From assembly GCA_021771035.1 (NCBI GenBank), contig JAETPU010000010.1, positions 58,284 to 122,283 on the forward strand: DNA of 64,000 nucleotides. Reading direction: 5' to 3'. A program made the position numbers and the translations under genes. The DNA comes from Marvinbryantia formatexigens. Its GTDB lineage: Bacteria; Bacillota; Clostridia; Oscillospirales; Ruminococcaceae. The notes beneath the pieces are model-generated. The model was not told where the DNA came from. It worked only from the letters and a program-made list of their open reading frames with translations, and made no database searches. Below are positions 8,711-17,393 of this stretch, piece after piece (positions within the stretch are counted from its first letter, which is position 1; every line of letters starts with the position of its first letter).

Positions 8711-8939
8711 GTTACACGGCTGTCCTTTCCTGGAATTCCTCCATAATGCGGTACATTTTTCCGAATCCATCAAACCTTTTCGTACAAAAAGAGATGCCGG
8801 CTCAGCACGATTCTGGACACGCATCCAGAATGAATTCCTTGAGCCCGCGCCTGCTCTGCAAAACAAAAAACCCCTATTCAGCCCGGTCCAGGGGGCTGCG
8901 CTGGGATTTTCCCGATTTCTCATCGATAGCTATACTGTT

Positions 8940-8968
8940 ACTGTAGCATATCCGCAAATCACTTTCAA
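8940..8968 (-). promoter_or_regulatory. candidate promoter for the MATE gene
   Basis: On the minus strand TTGAAA (8963-8968) is separated by 17 nt from TACAGT (8940-8945), leaving an untranslated leader of about 220 nt. The rest of the 8711-9077 interval has no gene. A stem ACGCCCGC/GCGGGCGT at 9001-9028 downstream of maf lacks a U-tract and may be a weak terminator. Confidence 0.4.
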
Positions 8969-9077
8969 CACCCCAGCCCAGGAAGCGCCGCCGACAAAGG
9001 ACGCCCGCTCCCTCTCAGGCGCGGGCGTAAACCGGTTTGTTTTTCAAGGTGTCATTATCAGTATGCGGTCCTGTTCC

Positions 9078-9641
9078 TTACAGACAAATTCCCTTTTGCA
9101 GCAGGATCCGCCTGATTTCCCCCACCGGGAACCCCACTACATTGCAGTAGTCCCCAACGATTCCTTTTACAAAGACACCCGCCCGGCCCTGGATACCGTA
9201 CCCGCCGGCCTTATCAAAGGGCTCGCCGGAGCGGATATAGGCTTCAATTTCCCGGCTTGACAGAGAATAGAACTCCACCTGGGTGGTTTGGGTAAAGGAG
9301 GCCTCCCATCCGGGGGCCTTCAGGCATACGCCGGTTTTCACCTGATGAACCTGCCCGGAGAGCGCTTCCAGCATCCGGCGGGCCTCCCTATCATCCCGCG
9401 GCTTACCGAAGATCACATTGCCCTGCAGCACTATCGTATCCGCACCGATAACCAGGCATTCCGGATACCTGGAAAACACCTCCCGGGCCTTTTGTACGGC
9501 CAGGTACCGGGCGTGCTGGGCGGCGGGAAGCCGGGGAGGCACCTGCTCGGGGCCCTGTGCGGGGCAAATCTGAAACGAATCCGTCAGCATCGCCATCAAC
9601 TCCCGGCGCCGGGGAGAGGCGGAGGCCAATATAATCTGCAC
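9078..9641 (-). CDS. maf: Maf-family nucleotide pyrophosphatase
   Basis: 187 residues from a GTG start at 9641, set by TAGGAGGG six nt upstream. Maf motifs are intact: ILASASPRRREL at the N-terminus, VIGADTIVL, FGKPRDDREARRML, and the C-terminal DKAGGYGIQGRAGVFVKGI. Maf/YhdE enzymes hydrolyse dTTP/UTP or modified nucleotides to the monophosphate and are linked to septum inhibition in Bacillus. It lies 11 bp after the DUF4321 gene in the dut-DUF4321-maf run, so a nucleotide-housekeeping transcript is likely. Confidence 0.93.
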   Translation of the reverse strand: MQIILASASPRRRELMAMLTDSFQICPAQGPEQVPPRLPAAQHARYLAVQKAREVFSRYPECLVIGADTIVLQGNVIFGKPRDDREARRMLEALSGQVHQVKTGVCLKAPGWEASFTQTTQVEFYSLSSREIEAYIRSGEPFDKAGGYGIQGRAGVFVKGIVGDYCNVVGFPVGEIRRILLQKGICL

Positions 9642-9652
9642 AGCCAGCCCTC

Positions 9653-9919
9653 CTAAAACCGGCGGGCCAAAGGCCGCCAGATGAGAATACACACAAAGAT
9701 GCAGAGAATCTGCGCCACATTGATGCCGATTTCCAGCCCAAACGCCAGACGGATTACGGACAAATCCAATACTACCGGGCTTCCCACATCGATTCCCAGG
9801 GTCTTTCCATAGGCCAGCCACTGTAAAAACGGCACTCCGGCGCAGAAATTTGCCAGGACCGCGCCCAGGATAATCCCAGCCAGTACCATGAACAGTAAGA
9901 GGATATTTTTCTTATTCAT
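9653..9919 (-). CDS. small membrane protein, DUF4321 type
   Basis: 88 residues from the ATG at 9919, which overlaps the end of dut by 8 bp. There are two hydrophobic segments: residues about 5-25 (ILLLFMVLAGIILGAVLANF) and about 58-82 (a helix containing GINVAQILCIFVCILIW), with a polar loop between them. The size, topology and position next to maf match the DUF4321 family of Clostridia, whose function is unknown. Translational coupling to dut is likely. Confidence 0.75.
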   Translation of the reverse strand: MNKKNILLLFMVLAGIILGAVLANFCAGVPFLQWLAYGKTLGIDVGSPVVLDLSVIRLAFGLEIGINVAQILCIFVCILIWRPLARRF

Positions 9920-10394
9920 TGCCCAGTCCCTCCCTGTTTCCATAGAGAGTTTCATTGATCCCGGTGGATCCAAACCCTCCGGTGCCCCGCTGGGAATCCT
10001 CCAGGCTCTCGCAGGGGACAAATTCCACCTGCTGCACCGGCGCAATCACCATCTGGGCAATCCGATCCCCGGGCTCGACGGTAAAGGGCTTATCAGACAG
10101 GTTATGCAGCCCCACGCACACCTCGCCCCGGTAGTCGGAATCCACCACGCCCACGCAGTTGGCCGGGACAATCCCCTGTTTAATTGCCAGTCCGCTTCTG
10201 GCATAGAGAAAGGCCGCCAGATGGGCGCCGGGCAGCTGGATTGCCAGCCCGGTGGGGATTAGCTGGGTTTGCGAGGGGAGAATGGTGACCGGCGCCTGAA
10301 GGCAGGCAAAGAGATCATACCCCGCGCTGCCCGGTGTGGCCTGTTTGGGCGCCTTGGCACCGTCGCGCAGAGCGGTAAATTGTATGGTGATCAT
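9912..10394 (-). CDS. dut: dUTP diphosphatase (dUTPase)
   Basis: 160 residues from the ATG at 10394. All five trimeric dUTPase motifs are visible in order: PGSAGYDLFA, YARSGLAIKQGI, GVVDSDYRGE with the catalytic Asp, PGDRIAQMVI and the C-terminal P-loop-like GTGGFGSTG. It hydrolyses dUTP to dUMP and PPi, preventing uracil incorporation and feeding thymidylate synthesis. The start ATG shares a base with the TGA of a short upstream ORF (TGATG arrangement). AAAGGCGG lies about nine nt upstream. Confidence 0.96.
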   Translation of the reverse strand: MITIQFTALRDGAKAPKQATPGSAGYDLFACLQAPVTILPSQTQLIPTGLAIQLPGAHLAAFLYARSGLAIKQGIVPANCVGVVDSDYRGEVCVGLHNLSDKPFTVEPGDRIAQMVIAPVQQVEFVPCESLEDSQRGTGGFGSTGINETLYGNREGLGNE

Positions 10395-10630
10395 CAGGTG
10401 ATTCCGCCTTTCCAAAATAAATAGTAAAGATAATCAATCCGAAGGTTCCAACACTCAAACAGCTTCCGTACTCCCTTGAAGGGGATACCCAGGCTGTTTT
10501 CAGCTCCCCGGATGCGGGCGTCCAAGGATGCCGCACCGATATGAAAGAGCCTCCATCGTCCAATTGGATAACGGCCTGCCCGGGCAGGCGCATCATCTCC
10601 TCCTGCATATTCGTAAGGAGAAAGGAACAT
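10394..10630 (-). CDS. possible small ORF coupled to dut (78 aa, doubtful)
   Basis: A 78-residue frame whose TGA overlaps the dut start as TGATG, the usual form of translational coupling. The C-terminal half reads like a folded or amphipathic peptide (GVRKLFECWNLRIDYLYYLF). The N-terminus is less protein-like, the ribosome site (AAGGCGG three nt from the ATG) is poorly spaced, and an overlapping 114-residue frame exists in another phase. It may be a real small gene, a frameshifted remnant or chance. The adjoining 10631-10868 stretch holds nothing I can recognise. Confidence 0.25.
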   Translation of the reverse strand: MFLSPYEYAGGDDAPARAGRYPIGRWRLFHIGAASLDARIRGAENSLGIPFKGVRKLFECWNLRIDYLYYLFWKGGIT

Positions 10631-10868
10631 TTTCCGCCTTGTTTTTTACCATTCGGCAAGTATACGGGAGCAAGAGCGGCACCGCGCCTGGATAGGCAGC
10701 CCCAAACGAGGTCCCGCTAAAGCCTTTCACGCCGCAGGCGGGGAAATTCCGGCAAATAAACCGTGCCCTCCCAGCCTTCGGGCAAAAAACCGCGTTCTAT
10801 ACAGGTTTCGGCTCTCCGCTCAAGCCTCCTAACCGGCAAGTCTCCTCCTCGGGGCGGTGTAATGCCGA

Positions 10869-12965
10869 TTATAAAAGATTTCTATAATAGAGCCCCCGGG
10901 TGATATTCTCCCGGTGCCCGGAATGAACATATTCCTCCACAATCCGGGATGCCTCCTCAGGCGTTTCCCGGGTGAAATACAGCGTTAAAAAGTCAAATTG
11001 ATTCAGTTCCCCCAGGCGATCCGCCAGATAGAGGGGCCTGGAATTGAGCAGTTCCACCGCGCCCGAGGCCCAGGGGAACGCCTCCCCGCCGGTATTTTTA
11101 GGGCACTCCACGGGGAAATGGATTCCCTTGCGGTCACAGAGCTGGCCCCTGGCTTTGCATTCCTTACAGCCGGTTTCAATTTTCACCGGACAGTTGCGCA
11201 TCAGCATCAGCGGAAGCCGGCCATAGGCCAGGATGCCGCAGGGGATGGGGGACTCAATCCGGCCCAGCTGACTGAGCGGGGACTCAAAGGAAAGGGTCAG
11301 CTCCGCAAACCCCAGCCGGGCCAGCTGGGAAGCACTCACGGAATTGGCGGCATTGAGCCCAAATCCCCCGCATGGGATAAGCCCCGCCTGCTGTGCCAGG
11401 GTAAGCGCCCCCAGGTTTTGGCACAGAGCATACCGGACCCCCGCCGTGCGAAGGCCCTTCAGGTGTTCCAATAGGGCCGCTTCCCCTTCAAACACAGCCC
11501 GGGGAATGGCCGCCATCAGCTTGTGGGCATCGGGCAGTTCCCGAACCCGCTGGGGCGTTAGGCACTGAGCCGGAAGGATCATCCTCTCAAGGGACTCCCG
11601 CTGGCTCCCGGTAAGGTCTTCCAGCTGCCGCAGGGAGGAAAACCTCGCCCGCAGTGAGGGGGGAGAGGATACGGGATGCCCCTGAAGCCAGCAGGGATCC
11701 AGGTTTACAGCCCCAGCAGACGGGGGCGCCTTTTGGCGCAGGGCACTCAGCTGCTCGACCGCCTGGCGGCGCAACGAGTTCAGCTGGGAAGCGGGCAGCA
11801 TCAGTCCATCCTGAACCTGCACCCGGGCCTCTGTTATAAAATAGGGGGTTCCGCCCAGCTTGGACAGGTTCTGCTGGGCGCGCTGGGAAGTGGTGGGGTG
11901 TTCCCGGGCAAGCTGCGGGATTTCCCCGCTCACCGCGGATTCATGGCCCGCCGTATCCCGTAAAATCAGGCGCATGGGCTCCTGGCTGCGGGCAAAAAAT
12001 TCCATCGTGAGCGGCACCAGGGGAGTCTCCCTGTCATACAGCCGGGCCAATTCCTTTAAGACCTGGCTGCTGGCGGCCAGCACATCCTCCTTTTGGCGGA
12101 TTCCAAACATCTGCGCTCCAAGGTGCCCCTCCCAGTAGCCGTCCGTAAACCCGCTGCGGGAAAAAACGGCTTCCAGGGGCTCAAGGTCGATCTCCTCTTT
12201 GGCTGCGGCCTGTTTGGCGGCCCGCACCGCCGCCGCGATATATTCCGGACGCTTCATGCGCCCTTCAATTTTCGCGGAGGTGACCCCCAGGCTCTCGAGC
12301 TCCCTCAGCCGGGGAATCAGGGAGAGGTCCTTGAGGGAGAGGTTATGCCGCCCGGGTTCCTTTGCAAAGAAGGGCAGACGGCAGGGCTGGGCGCACAGCC
12401 CCCGGTTTCCGCTGCGCTCCCCCAGCATAGCGCTGAGGTAGCACTGCCCCGATACGCACATACACAGGGCGCCATGCACGAACACTTCCAGCTCCATGGA
12501 GGTGTTTTGAGCGATAAAGGAAACCTCCTTCGCGCTGAGCTCCCGCGCTAAAACCACCCGGGAAAAGCCCAGTTTCTCCAACTGGCGCACCCCCGAGAGA
12601 TTATGGATACTCATCTGTGTGGAGGCGTGCAGGCGCAGGGAGGGGCAGCAGCGGCGCACCAGGGCCGCCACTGCCAGATCCTGCACAATCACGGCATCCA
12701 CACCGATGTCCGCAGCCAGTTGAACCGCCTGAACCGCCTGGGGCAATTCGGACTCCAATACCATGATATTTAAGGTGAGATAAATTTTGACCCCGCGCTC
12801 ATGGGCATAGCAGACTATGTCCCTCAGCTGCTGCCCGTCAAAATTTGCGGCATTTCTGCGGGCGTTGAGGAACTTGGAGCCCAGGTACACCGCGTCAGCC
12901 CCGCACCGGACAGCTGCCAGTGCCGCCTCATAGCTGCCGGCCGGCGCCAGAATTTCCAGGCTCAT
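10869..12965 (-). CDS. U32-family peptidase / tRNA-hydroxylation-type protein (DUF3656)
   Basis: 698 residues, the long form of the U32 family. The N-terminal TIM-barrel begins with EILAPAGSYEAALAAVRCGADAVYLG, and the family signature FVHGALCMCVSGQCYLSA with GNRGLCAQPCR follows at about 165-195. These Cys residues are placed as in U32 members that bind an Fe-S cluster. The C-terminal half carries a second Cys group (ETGCKECKARGQLC). Relatives are annotated as collagenase-like proteases, while characterised members such as TrhP/RlhA act in RNA hydroxylation, so the protease label is doubtful. It overlaps zapA by four bases (ATGA). Confidence 0.9.
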   Translation of the reverse strand: MSLEILAPAGSYEAALAAVRCGADAVYLGSKFLNARRNAANFDGQQLRDIVCYAHERGVKIYLTLNIMVLESELPQAVQAVQLAADIGVDAVIVQDLAVAALVRRCCPSLRLHASTQMSIHNLSGVRQLEKLGFSRVVLARELSAKEVSFIAQNTSMELEVFVHGALCMCVSGQCYLSAMLGERSGNRGLCAQPCRLPFFAKEPGRHNLSLKDLSLIPRLRELESLGVTSAKIEGRMKRPEYIAAAVRAAKQAAAKEEIDLEPLEAVFSRSGFTDGYWEGHLGAQMFGIRQKEDVLAASSQVLKELARLYDRETPLVPLTMEFFARSQEPMRLILRDTAGHESAVSGEIPQLAREHPTTSQRAQQNLSKLGGTPYFITEARVQVQDGLMLPASQLNSLRRQAVEQLSALRQKAPPSAGAVNLDPCWLQGHPVSSPPSLRARFSSLRQLEDLTGSQRESLERMILPAQCLTPQRVRELPDAHKLMAAIPRAVFEGEAALLEHLKGLRTAGVRYALCQNLGALTLAQQAGLIPCGGFGLNAANSVSASQLARLGFAELTLSFESPLSQLGRIESPIPCGILAYGRLPLMLMRNCPVKIETGCKECKARGQLCDRKGIHFPVECPKNTGGEAFPWASGAVELLNSRPLYLADRLGELNQFDFLTLYFTRETPEEASRIVEEYVHSGHRENITRGLYYRNLL

Positions 12966-13321
12966 TCCTCTTCTCCGTCGCCGGGAAGATCCATGGCGGT
13001 CTGTCCGGCGGCCATCTGGCTGCGCAGATCTTCAATCTCCCGCTGCAGCCGCTGTGTCTCCTCCCGAGCTCTGGCGGCATCCGCCAGATAATCGGTCACC
13101 TGGCCCCGCAGGTGATCGGCGTTGTTTTCCGCTTTGTGATACCGATCCGAATAGCTCATGGCACACAGTACCAGGGCGTCATAGGCCGCCACATTCCCCT
13201 CCTGGACTAATTGGCGCACCTGCTCGTCCAGCTCCTGGGCCAGCTGCTGAACATAGCTTTCCTCCTCCGGCGTCGCCAGGGTATAGTTGGTCCCCATAAT
13301 TTGAATTTTAACCCGGTTCAT
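12962..13321 (-). CDS. zapA: cell division protein ZapA
   Basis: 119 residues from the ATG at 13321, with GGAAGAGG just upstream; the longer frame to 13366 adds a non-family leader. The N-terminal strand MNRVKIQIMGTNYTL and the following EEESYVQQLAQELDEQV helix are typical, then a long C-terminal coiled coil (about 60-110). ZapA binds FtsZ and bundles its filaments at the Z ring. It overlaps the U32 gene by 4 bp, an association common in Clostridia. Confidence 0.9.
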   Translation of the reverse strand: MNRVKIQIMGTNYTLATPEEESYVQQLAQELDEQVRQLVQEGNVAAYDALVLCAMSYSDRYHKAENNADHLRGQVTDYLADAARAREETQRLQREIEDLRSQMAAGQTAMDLPGDGEEE

Positions 13322-13494
13322 GTTATCCTCTTCCTTTCCGCAGCGAAGCATTCCCATGCTTTCCAACGCTGCCCGGCTGTTTATCGGCTAACTTATCAAT
13401 CAAAAGCAAAAGACCGCCCGCGCAGGCTGTCTCAGGCGGCAAAGCCCGTGAGCCAGCCTGGACTGGAGCGCCCGACGCAGCAGACAGAGCCTTT

Positions 13495-13914
13495 CTATCT
13501 GCTTTCCCGGCGGATGCGGATTAGGCGCAGGGTGTCCTGGTACAGGGGAGTATCCGCAGACAGATCGATCATAAGCCAGCGCTGCCCATTGCCCTCTTTT
13601 GTGTTTTGATAGAGCGTCTGCATTTCTTCAGAAAACTGCGGCATCAGGCGTTGCACCATTTCTTTTCTCCCCACTACCACCAGGACGGTAAAATATCCCT
13701 CCTTGGGATAGACCACACACAGGGATTTTCCGGCTTTTTTGAGTTTGAGATTCCAGCCGGGAGCCCACACGTCCCTGCTGTACTCGATTTTACACAGCGC
13801 CTGATATTCCTCCATCATAAACTCATAGAACTGATCAAACAGGCGGCTGCCCACATATGCGCGCAGTTCCTCTATCGAAGGCGGATAGCTGATATCCCTC
13901 AAATCCAAGCCCAT
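13495..13914 (-). CDS. DUF3788-family protein
   Basis: 139 residues from the ATG at 13914, with AGGAGGGG about seven nt upstream. The sequence opens with DISYPPSIEELRAYVG and carries YSRDVWAPGWNLKLKKAGKSLCVVYPKEGYFTVLVVVG, the core of DUF3788, a small soluble family of unknown function related to DUF1801/YdhG-like folds. It has its own 170-bp gap before zapA and may be transcribed alone. The functional assignment is open. Confidence 0.7.
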   Translation of the reverse strand: MGLDLRDISYPPSIEELRAYVGSRLFDQFYEFMMEEYQALCKIEYSRDVWAPGWNLKLKKAGKSLCVVYPKEGYFTVLVVVGRKEMVQRLMPQFSEEMQTLYQNTKEGNGQRWLMIDLSADTPLYQDTLRLIRIRRESR

Positions 13915-14115
13915 ACGCTGTGCCCCTCCTTCTGTCCACCTGTTTCTTTTCCCCAAAATATCCGCCGGCGGCCCCAGTGCGGGCCAATCATATCAAAAAT
14001 CAATATCCTGTCTCATTATAATACAGATTTCCCCCTTTTCAAAGAGGCATCCGGCAGGATATGGGGATTTTATCACGGGATTTGCGGTTCCTGTACCCAG
14101 TTTGACAAAATCCGC

Positions 14116-14143
14116 TTGACAAAACTCTTTGAGACGGTATACT
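14116..14143 (+). promoter_or_regulatory. sigma-A promoter of the ECF S-component leader
   Basis: A perfect TTGACA (14116-14121), 16-nt spacer and TATACT (14138-14143). It is the only strong promoter between the divergent DUF3788 gene and the ECF gene. Confidence 0.75.
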
Positions 14144-14149
14144 GAATGA

Positions 14150-14615
14150 AGATGGCTTGTCCCGATACCGCCGCAGGTTCCGAAGAAGCTGCGGTTCCCT
14201 GACACATTCGTCCTGAAGGCGGAGAACGGGGAAGTGGGAGCATAAAAGCCAGGATAGGCAGGGAAGGAGTTCCTTGCAAGCGGTTGGCGATCCTCGGATC
14301 CCAATTCTTTGAGTATTCCATGAGGGTTGCAGCCACAGAAGTGAAATGAGATCAAGATGGACCAGCAGGTCGTTCGCCGCCCAGCGGCTTTCGATTTGCC
14401 GGTTTTTTTGTACCATGAAAGAAAACCGTTGGGTGCTCAGACCCATGCAGCAAAAAACAGGCAGCGTGGCTTTCGTATGGAACTGTCAAAACGCTTCTGT
14501 CTTGTCCGTGGAGAGCCGTTCCCGTACACAGACAAGGGGATCGAGTCCAATTCATGGAGAATAACCTTGTCTTACTCTTCGTTCATTCACGCCAAAGAAA
14601 GGAAAATCAGCTGTT
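14150..14615 (+). other. long non-coding leader upstream of the ECF S-component
   Basis: About 465 nt of predicted leader with no credible ORF. It has local inverted repeats, for example CCGCAG (14171-14176) with CTGCGG (14189-14194), and CTTGTC with GACAAG near 14500-14540. I compared it by eye with TPP, FMN, cobalamin, preQ1, folate and T-box cores and found no match. It may be an unrecognised cis-regulatory RNA or contain an independent small RNA. Confidence 0.35.
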
Positions 14616-15149
14616 ATGAAACACTTTTCTATCAAAAATTTAATTCTCGCGGCGCTCTTTTTAGCCCTGGGCATCCTGCTGCCCATGCTGTTCCATGTGG
14701 TGGGGGCCGGAAGCGCCTTTTTGCCCATGCACATCCCGGTTCTGCTGTGCGGGCTTATCTGCGGATGGCAGTACGGCGCCCTGTGCGGCTTTATCGTCCC
14801 GCTTTTGTCCTCCCTGTTCACCGGGATGCCGCCTATTTTCCCAACAGCCCCCGCGATGATGCTGGAGCTGTGCGCCTATGGCGTGATGACCGGCCTGCTT
14901 TACCGCCGGGCAAAACAGAACATCTATGTGTCTCTGATTGGCTCCATGCTGGCAGGACGCGTGGTATCCGGCCTGGCAAACGCCGTATTCATGGGGATGG
15001 CGGGCAAGGCCTATGGCTTTTCGATGTTTCTCACCGGAGCCTTCGTCACCGCCCTGCCGGGTATTGTCATTCAGTTAATCGCCGTGCCGCTGATTGTGAT
15101 GGCCCTGGAAAAGGCCCATGTCTTGGAAAAGCCCCGTCAGCTGGCTTAG
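14616..15149 (+). CDS. ECF transporter S component
   Basis: 177 residues, very hydrophobic, with about five to six predicted membrane helices. It opens with the family-typical LILAALFLALGILLPMLFH and contains the GALCGFIVPLLSSLFTGMPP and AGRVVSGLANAVFMG segments. S components are the substrate-binding membrane subunits of energy-coupling factor importers for vitamins and related cofactors. The EcfA/EcfT energising genes are not in the window, so this is probably a group II orphan sharing a common ECF module. The vitamin is unknown; a specific leader might reveal it. Confidence 0.85.
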   Translation: MKHFSIKNLILAALFLALGILLPMLFHVVGAGSAFLPMHIPVLLCGLICGWQYGALCGFIVPLLSSLFTGMPPIFPTAPAMMLELCAYGVMTGLLYRRAKQNIYVSLIGSMLAGRVVSGLANAVFMGMAGKAYGFSMFLTGAFVTALPGIVIQLIAVPLIVMALEKAHVLEKPRQLA

Positions 15150-15340
15150 GTTCCCGGTTCCCGCAGCCTTCAAAAACAGCCTTCCGAGCCGGGAGAGCCC
15201 GGGGCTCTCATGAGGGGCAGAGCTGCCCGCGGAAGAATGCCGCCGGCTCAATGGAAGGTTTCGATTTTCCTTACCGTGGGCAGGGAACCCGTATCACTCA
15301 CCATGACCTAACACAAAAGTTCCGGAAAGGAGACTGCAAC

Positions 15341-15964
15341 TTGCTGCCTGATACCAACACAATCCGCACCTTTTTTGAACAGAGGGCACACAATTGGGAT
15401 GAAACCTGTACCCATGACCCGAAAAAAATTGCGGCTATCGTATCCCTGGCCGGGATCCACGAGGGGGACCGCATTGTGGATATCGCCTGCGGAACAGGGA
15501 TTTTATTCGACCAGCTGCTCTCCTATGCCCCCAGCGAGCTGGTAGGGCTGGATCTCTCCCCGGCGATGATTGCCAAAGCCCAAGAGAAGTTTACGGATCC
15601 CCGGCTGCGGCTTTTGGCCCAGGACTTTCTGGAGTTTGAGGAAACCGGCTTTCAGCTGGCTACACTCTACAGCGCCTATCCCCACTTTCCCGATAAAGAG
15701 CGCCTGGCCAGAAAGCTCTGGGAGGTTCTTGCACCGTCGGGGCGCCTGATGCTGGCCCATTCCCAGAGCCGCCACATCATTAATGGGCGGCACGACGCCA
15801 GTTTAGCCAAGGCAATCTCTGTGGGCCTTCGCCCGGTGAACGAGGAGTCCCAGGTGTTTTCCCCCTATTTTGAGCTGGATATTCTGGCGGACACCCCGGA
15901 CTTTTACATCCTGTCCGGCATCCGCAGGGATACGGCTGTGCCATTACAGGCACAAAACGCATAA
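15341..15964 (+). CDS. class I SAM-dependent methyltransferase (TTG start)
   Basis: 207 residues from TTG at 15341, chosen because AAAGGAG lies eight nt upstream and the coding signal starts here. The frame is open far upstream but there it overlaps the real ECF gene in another phase. Markers: FFEQRAHNWDETC near the N-terminus, motif I RIVDIACGTGILFDQL at about 45-60, and ELVGLDLSPAMIAKAQEKF for SAM ribose binding. Small-molecule methyltransferase is likely. It is 190 nt after the ECF gene, probably co-transcribed, and is followed by a strong terminator. Confidence 0.85.
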   Translation: MLPDTNTIRTFFEQRAHNWDETCTHDPKKIAAIVSLAGIHEGDRIVDIACGTGILFDQLLSYAPSELVGLDLSPAMIAKAQEKFTDPRLRLLAQDFLEFEETGFQLATLYSAYPHFPDKERLARKLWEVLAPSGRLMLAHSQSRHIINGRHDASLAKAISVGLRPVNEESQVFSPYFELDILADTPDFYILSGIRRDTAVPLQAQNA

Positions 15965-16006
15965 AAACGCCTGCCATGGATTCCCGTAACGGGAATTTTA
16001 GTTACG

Positions 16007-16053
16007 AAATCCCCTCCATCATACCGATACCGGTGCGATGGAGGGGATTTTTC
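16007..16053 (+). terminator. Rho-independent terminator after the methyltransferase
   Basis: AAATCCCCTCCATC (16007-16020) pairs with GATGGAGGGGATTT (16037-16050), giving a 14-bp stem followed by further T residues. Confidence 0.85.
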
Positions 16054-16130
16054 CATGAAGCTGTATGAGAAAAGGATAAAAACAGCGCGGAAACGGTTCC
16101 TGCCGCAATGTGCTCTGGCCTGCCGGTTTC

Positions 16131-16985
16131 TTATCCGGCCTCAGTTTTGGAGGGCCTCCCGCGTCTTTTCAGCGCTGCCTTGGAGAGCAGCCCCGCTCCC
16201 AGGAGAACGACACCGGAACAGGCAAGCCCGGTGTTCCAGTGATCCCACAGGGGACGCAGCAGATTGGGGGAGAGATAGATCCCCTGCCCGTACAGCTGGG
16301 AATCCACCCAATACAGTAAATCCGTATAGGAATAGGACGAATGCCGGGATGTTTCCAATTCCGCCCGGATGAGAGTATTGGCATACCTCTCGATTCCAGG
16401 GTTCTGTTCCTCACACTGCCGCCAAATGCTGCGGATATCCTCTGTTCTTACAAAATACAGTTCCTGGTACACAGGTTTTTCTACATCCGCATACCGCAGA
16501 GGGACTGCATACCGCCACTGGGGATCCTGAGTGGGGAGCGTAATAACACCGAAGCCCACCTGCATCGTAAATTCATATTGCTTTCCCAAGCTGCCCACCA
16601 TGCAGGGTTCCCCGGCCTGTATGGTCATAACCGGCGGGGATTCCCCCCGATCCCGGTAATAGCAGACGGGGGATTCCAAGGAAACCGTGGGGGATGGGGT
16701 ACGGCTGAATTGAGATTGTTTCAGAGTTTTTGAGTTGGCGGTCAAACATTCGAAGCCATAGATAGGAAACAGGATTTTTCCCATTTCCACTCCGGTGGAG
16801 TAGGGCAGATCCGCCCACTTGGCTGGAATCTGAGCCTTGCTCTCCTGCTCGGAACGAACAAAGTCCTCCATCATTCTGTTTTGCAAAGCAGCAACGGGGA
16901 CTTTCAGGAGGGAAGCAGACAGCAGCAGGAGGCCTGCAAGCATGATTCCAAAAGGAAACTGAAGCTTCTGTATCCTCTTTTTCAT
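16131..16985 (-). CDS. two-TM membrane protein of unknown function
   Basis: 284 residues. One hydrophobic segment lies near the N-terminus (about 12-33, FGIMLAGLLLLSASLLKVPV) and one near the C-terminus (about 250-272, CSGVVLLGAGLLSKAALK), flanked by positive charges. The large middle part should therefore be extracytoplasmic. It contains strand-rich sequence and a RAELETSRHSSYSYTDLLYW segment. I do not recognise the family. It appears monocistronic, convergent with the methyltransferase transcript. The 16986-17393 interval upstream holds only a terminator and an AT-rich promoter-like stretch. Confidence 0.75.
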   Translation of the reverse strand: MKKRIQKLQFPFGIMLAGLLLLSASLLKVPVAALQNRMMEDFVRSEQESKAQIPAKWADLPYSTGVEMGKILFPIYGFECLTANSKTLKQSQFSRTPSPTVSLESPVCYYRDRGESPPVMTIQAGEPCMVGSLGKQYEFTMQVGFGVITLPTQDPQWRYAVPLRYADVEKPVYQELYFVRTEDIRSIWRQCEEQNPGIERYANTLIRAELETSRHSSYSYTDLLYWVDSQLYGQGIYLSPNLLRPLWDHWNTGLACSGVVLLGAGLLSKAALKRRGRPSKTEAG

Positions 16986-17185
16986 AAGTCCACCTTACCT
17001 TTCGGAACAAACGGTATCGTTCAATTTGAAACTGTTTTTACCGTGAAGCCCTGTGAAGTGACAGTATAAACAGGCGTACCGAACATAGCTGCACTCTTTT
17101 GGTGGTTGGCTGATTGATTCATTTTAAGTATACTATGGATAGAAAAATAATCCAATCGTTCTTAATAATTCATAAGAATGATATC

Positions 17186-17221
17186 AAAAAAAGAGAAAGG
17201 CATCTGCCTTTCTCTTTTTTT
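17186..17221. terminator. bidirectional terminator downstream of gyrA
   Basis: AAAAAAGAGAAAGGCA pairs with TGCCTTTCTCTTTTTT around a 2-4 nt loop, with A-runs and T-runs on both sides, so it can terminate in either direction. It is the end of the leftward gyrA transcript. Confidence 0.85.
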
Positions 17222-17393
17222 GAGGGTACTATCAGTTTTTCAGCTTGGGAGAAGGCGGGCCGCCCGGCGGCCGGGGACTTCTTCCAAAATGCAGCGCCGC
17301 GGGTTCGGTTGCTCCCCGGGCAGGAAAACGCAAATTGTATCACTTTGGCAGCAAAGGGATGGTATCCCCCGGTTATTTTGCGCAGCCTTCGGA

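Noticed and set aside
10960..10985. GTTTCCCGGGTGAAAT, similar to a Noc-binding site
   Set aside because: It has an extra central base relative to ATTTCCCGGGAAAT and lies inside the U32 peptidase coding sequence, so chance similarity is likely.
14144..14350. Possible 6S or SRP RNA after the promoter at 14116
   Set aside because: No GGAAGGAAGCAG-type SRP loop and no long 6S-like hairpin with a central bulge could be found by eye, so no name was given.
14357..15964. A continuous 535-codon frame across the leader, the ECF gene and the methyltransferase
   Set aside because: Its middle part lies in another phase over the clearly real ECF S-component. Only its last 207 codons, from the TTG at 15341, look like protein.
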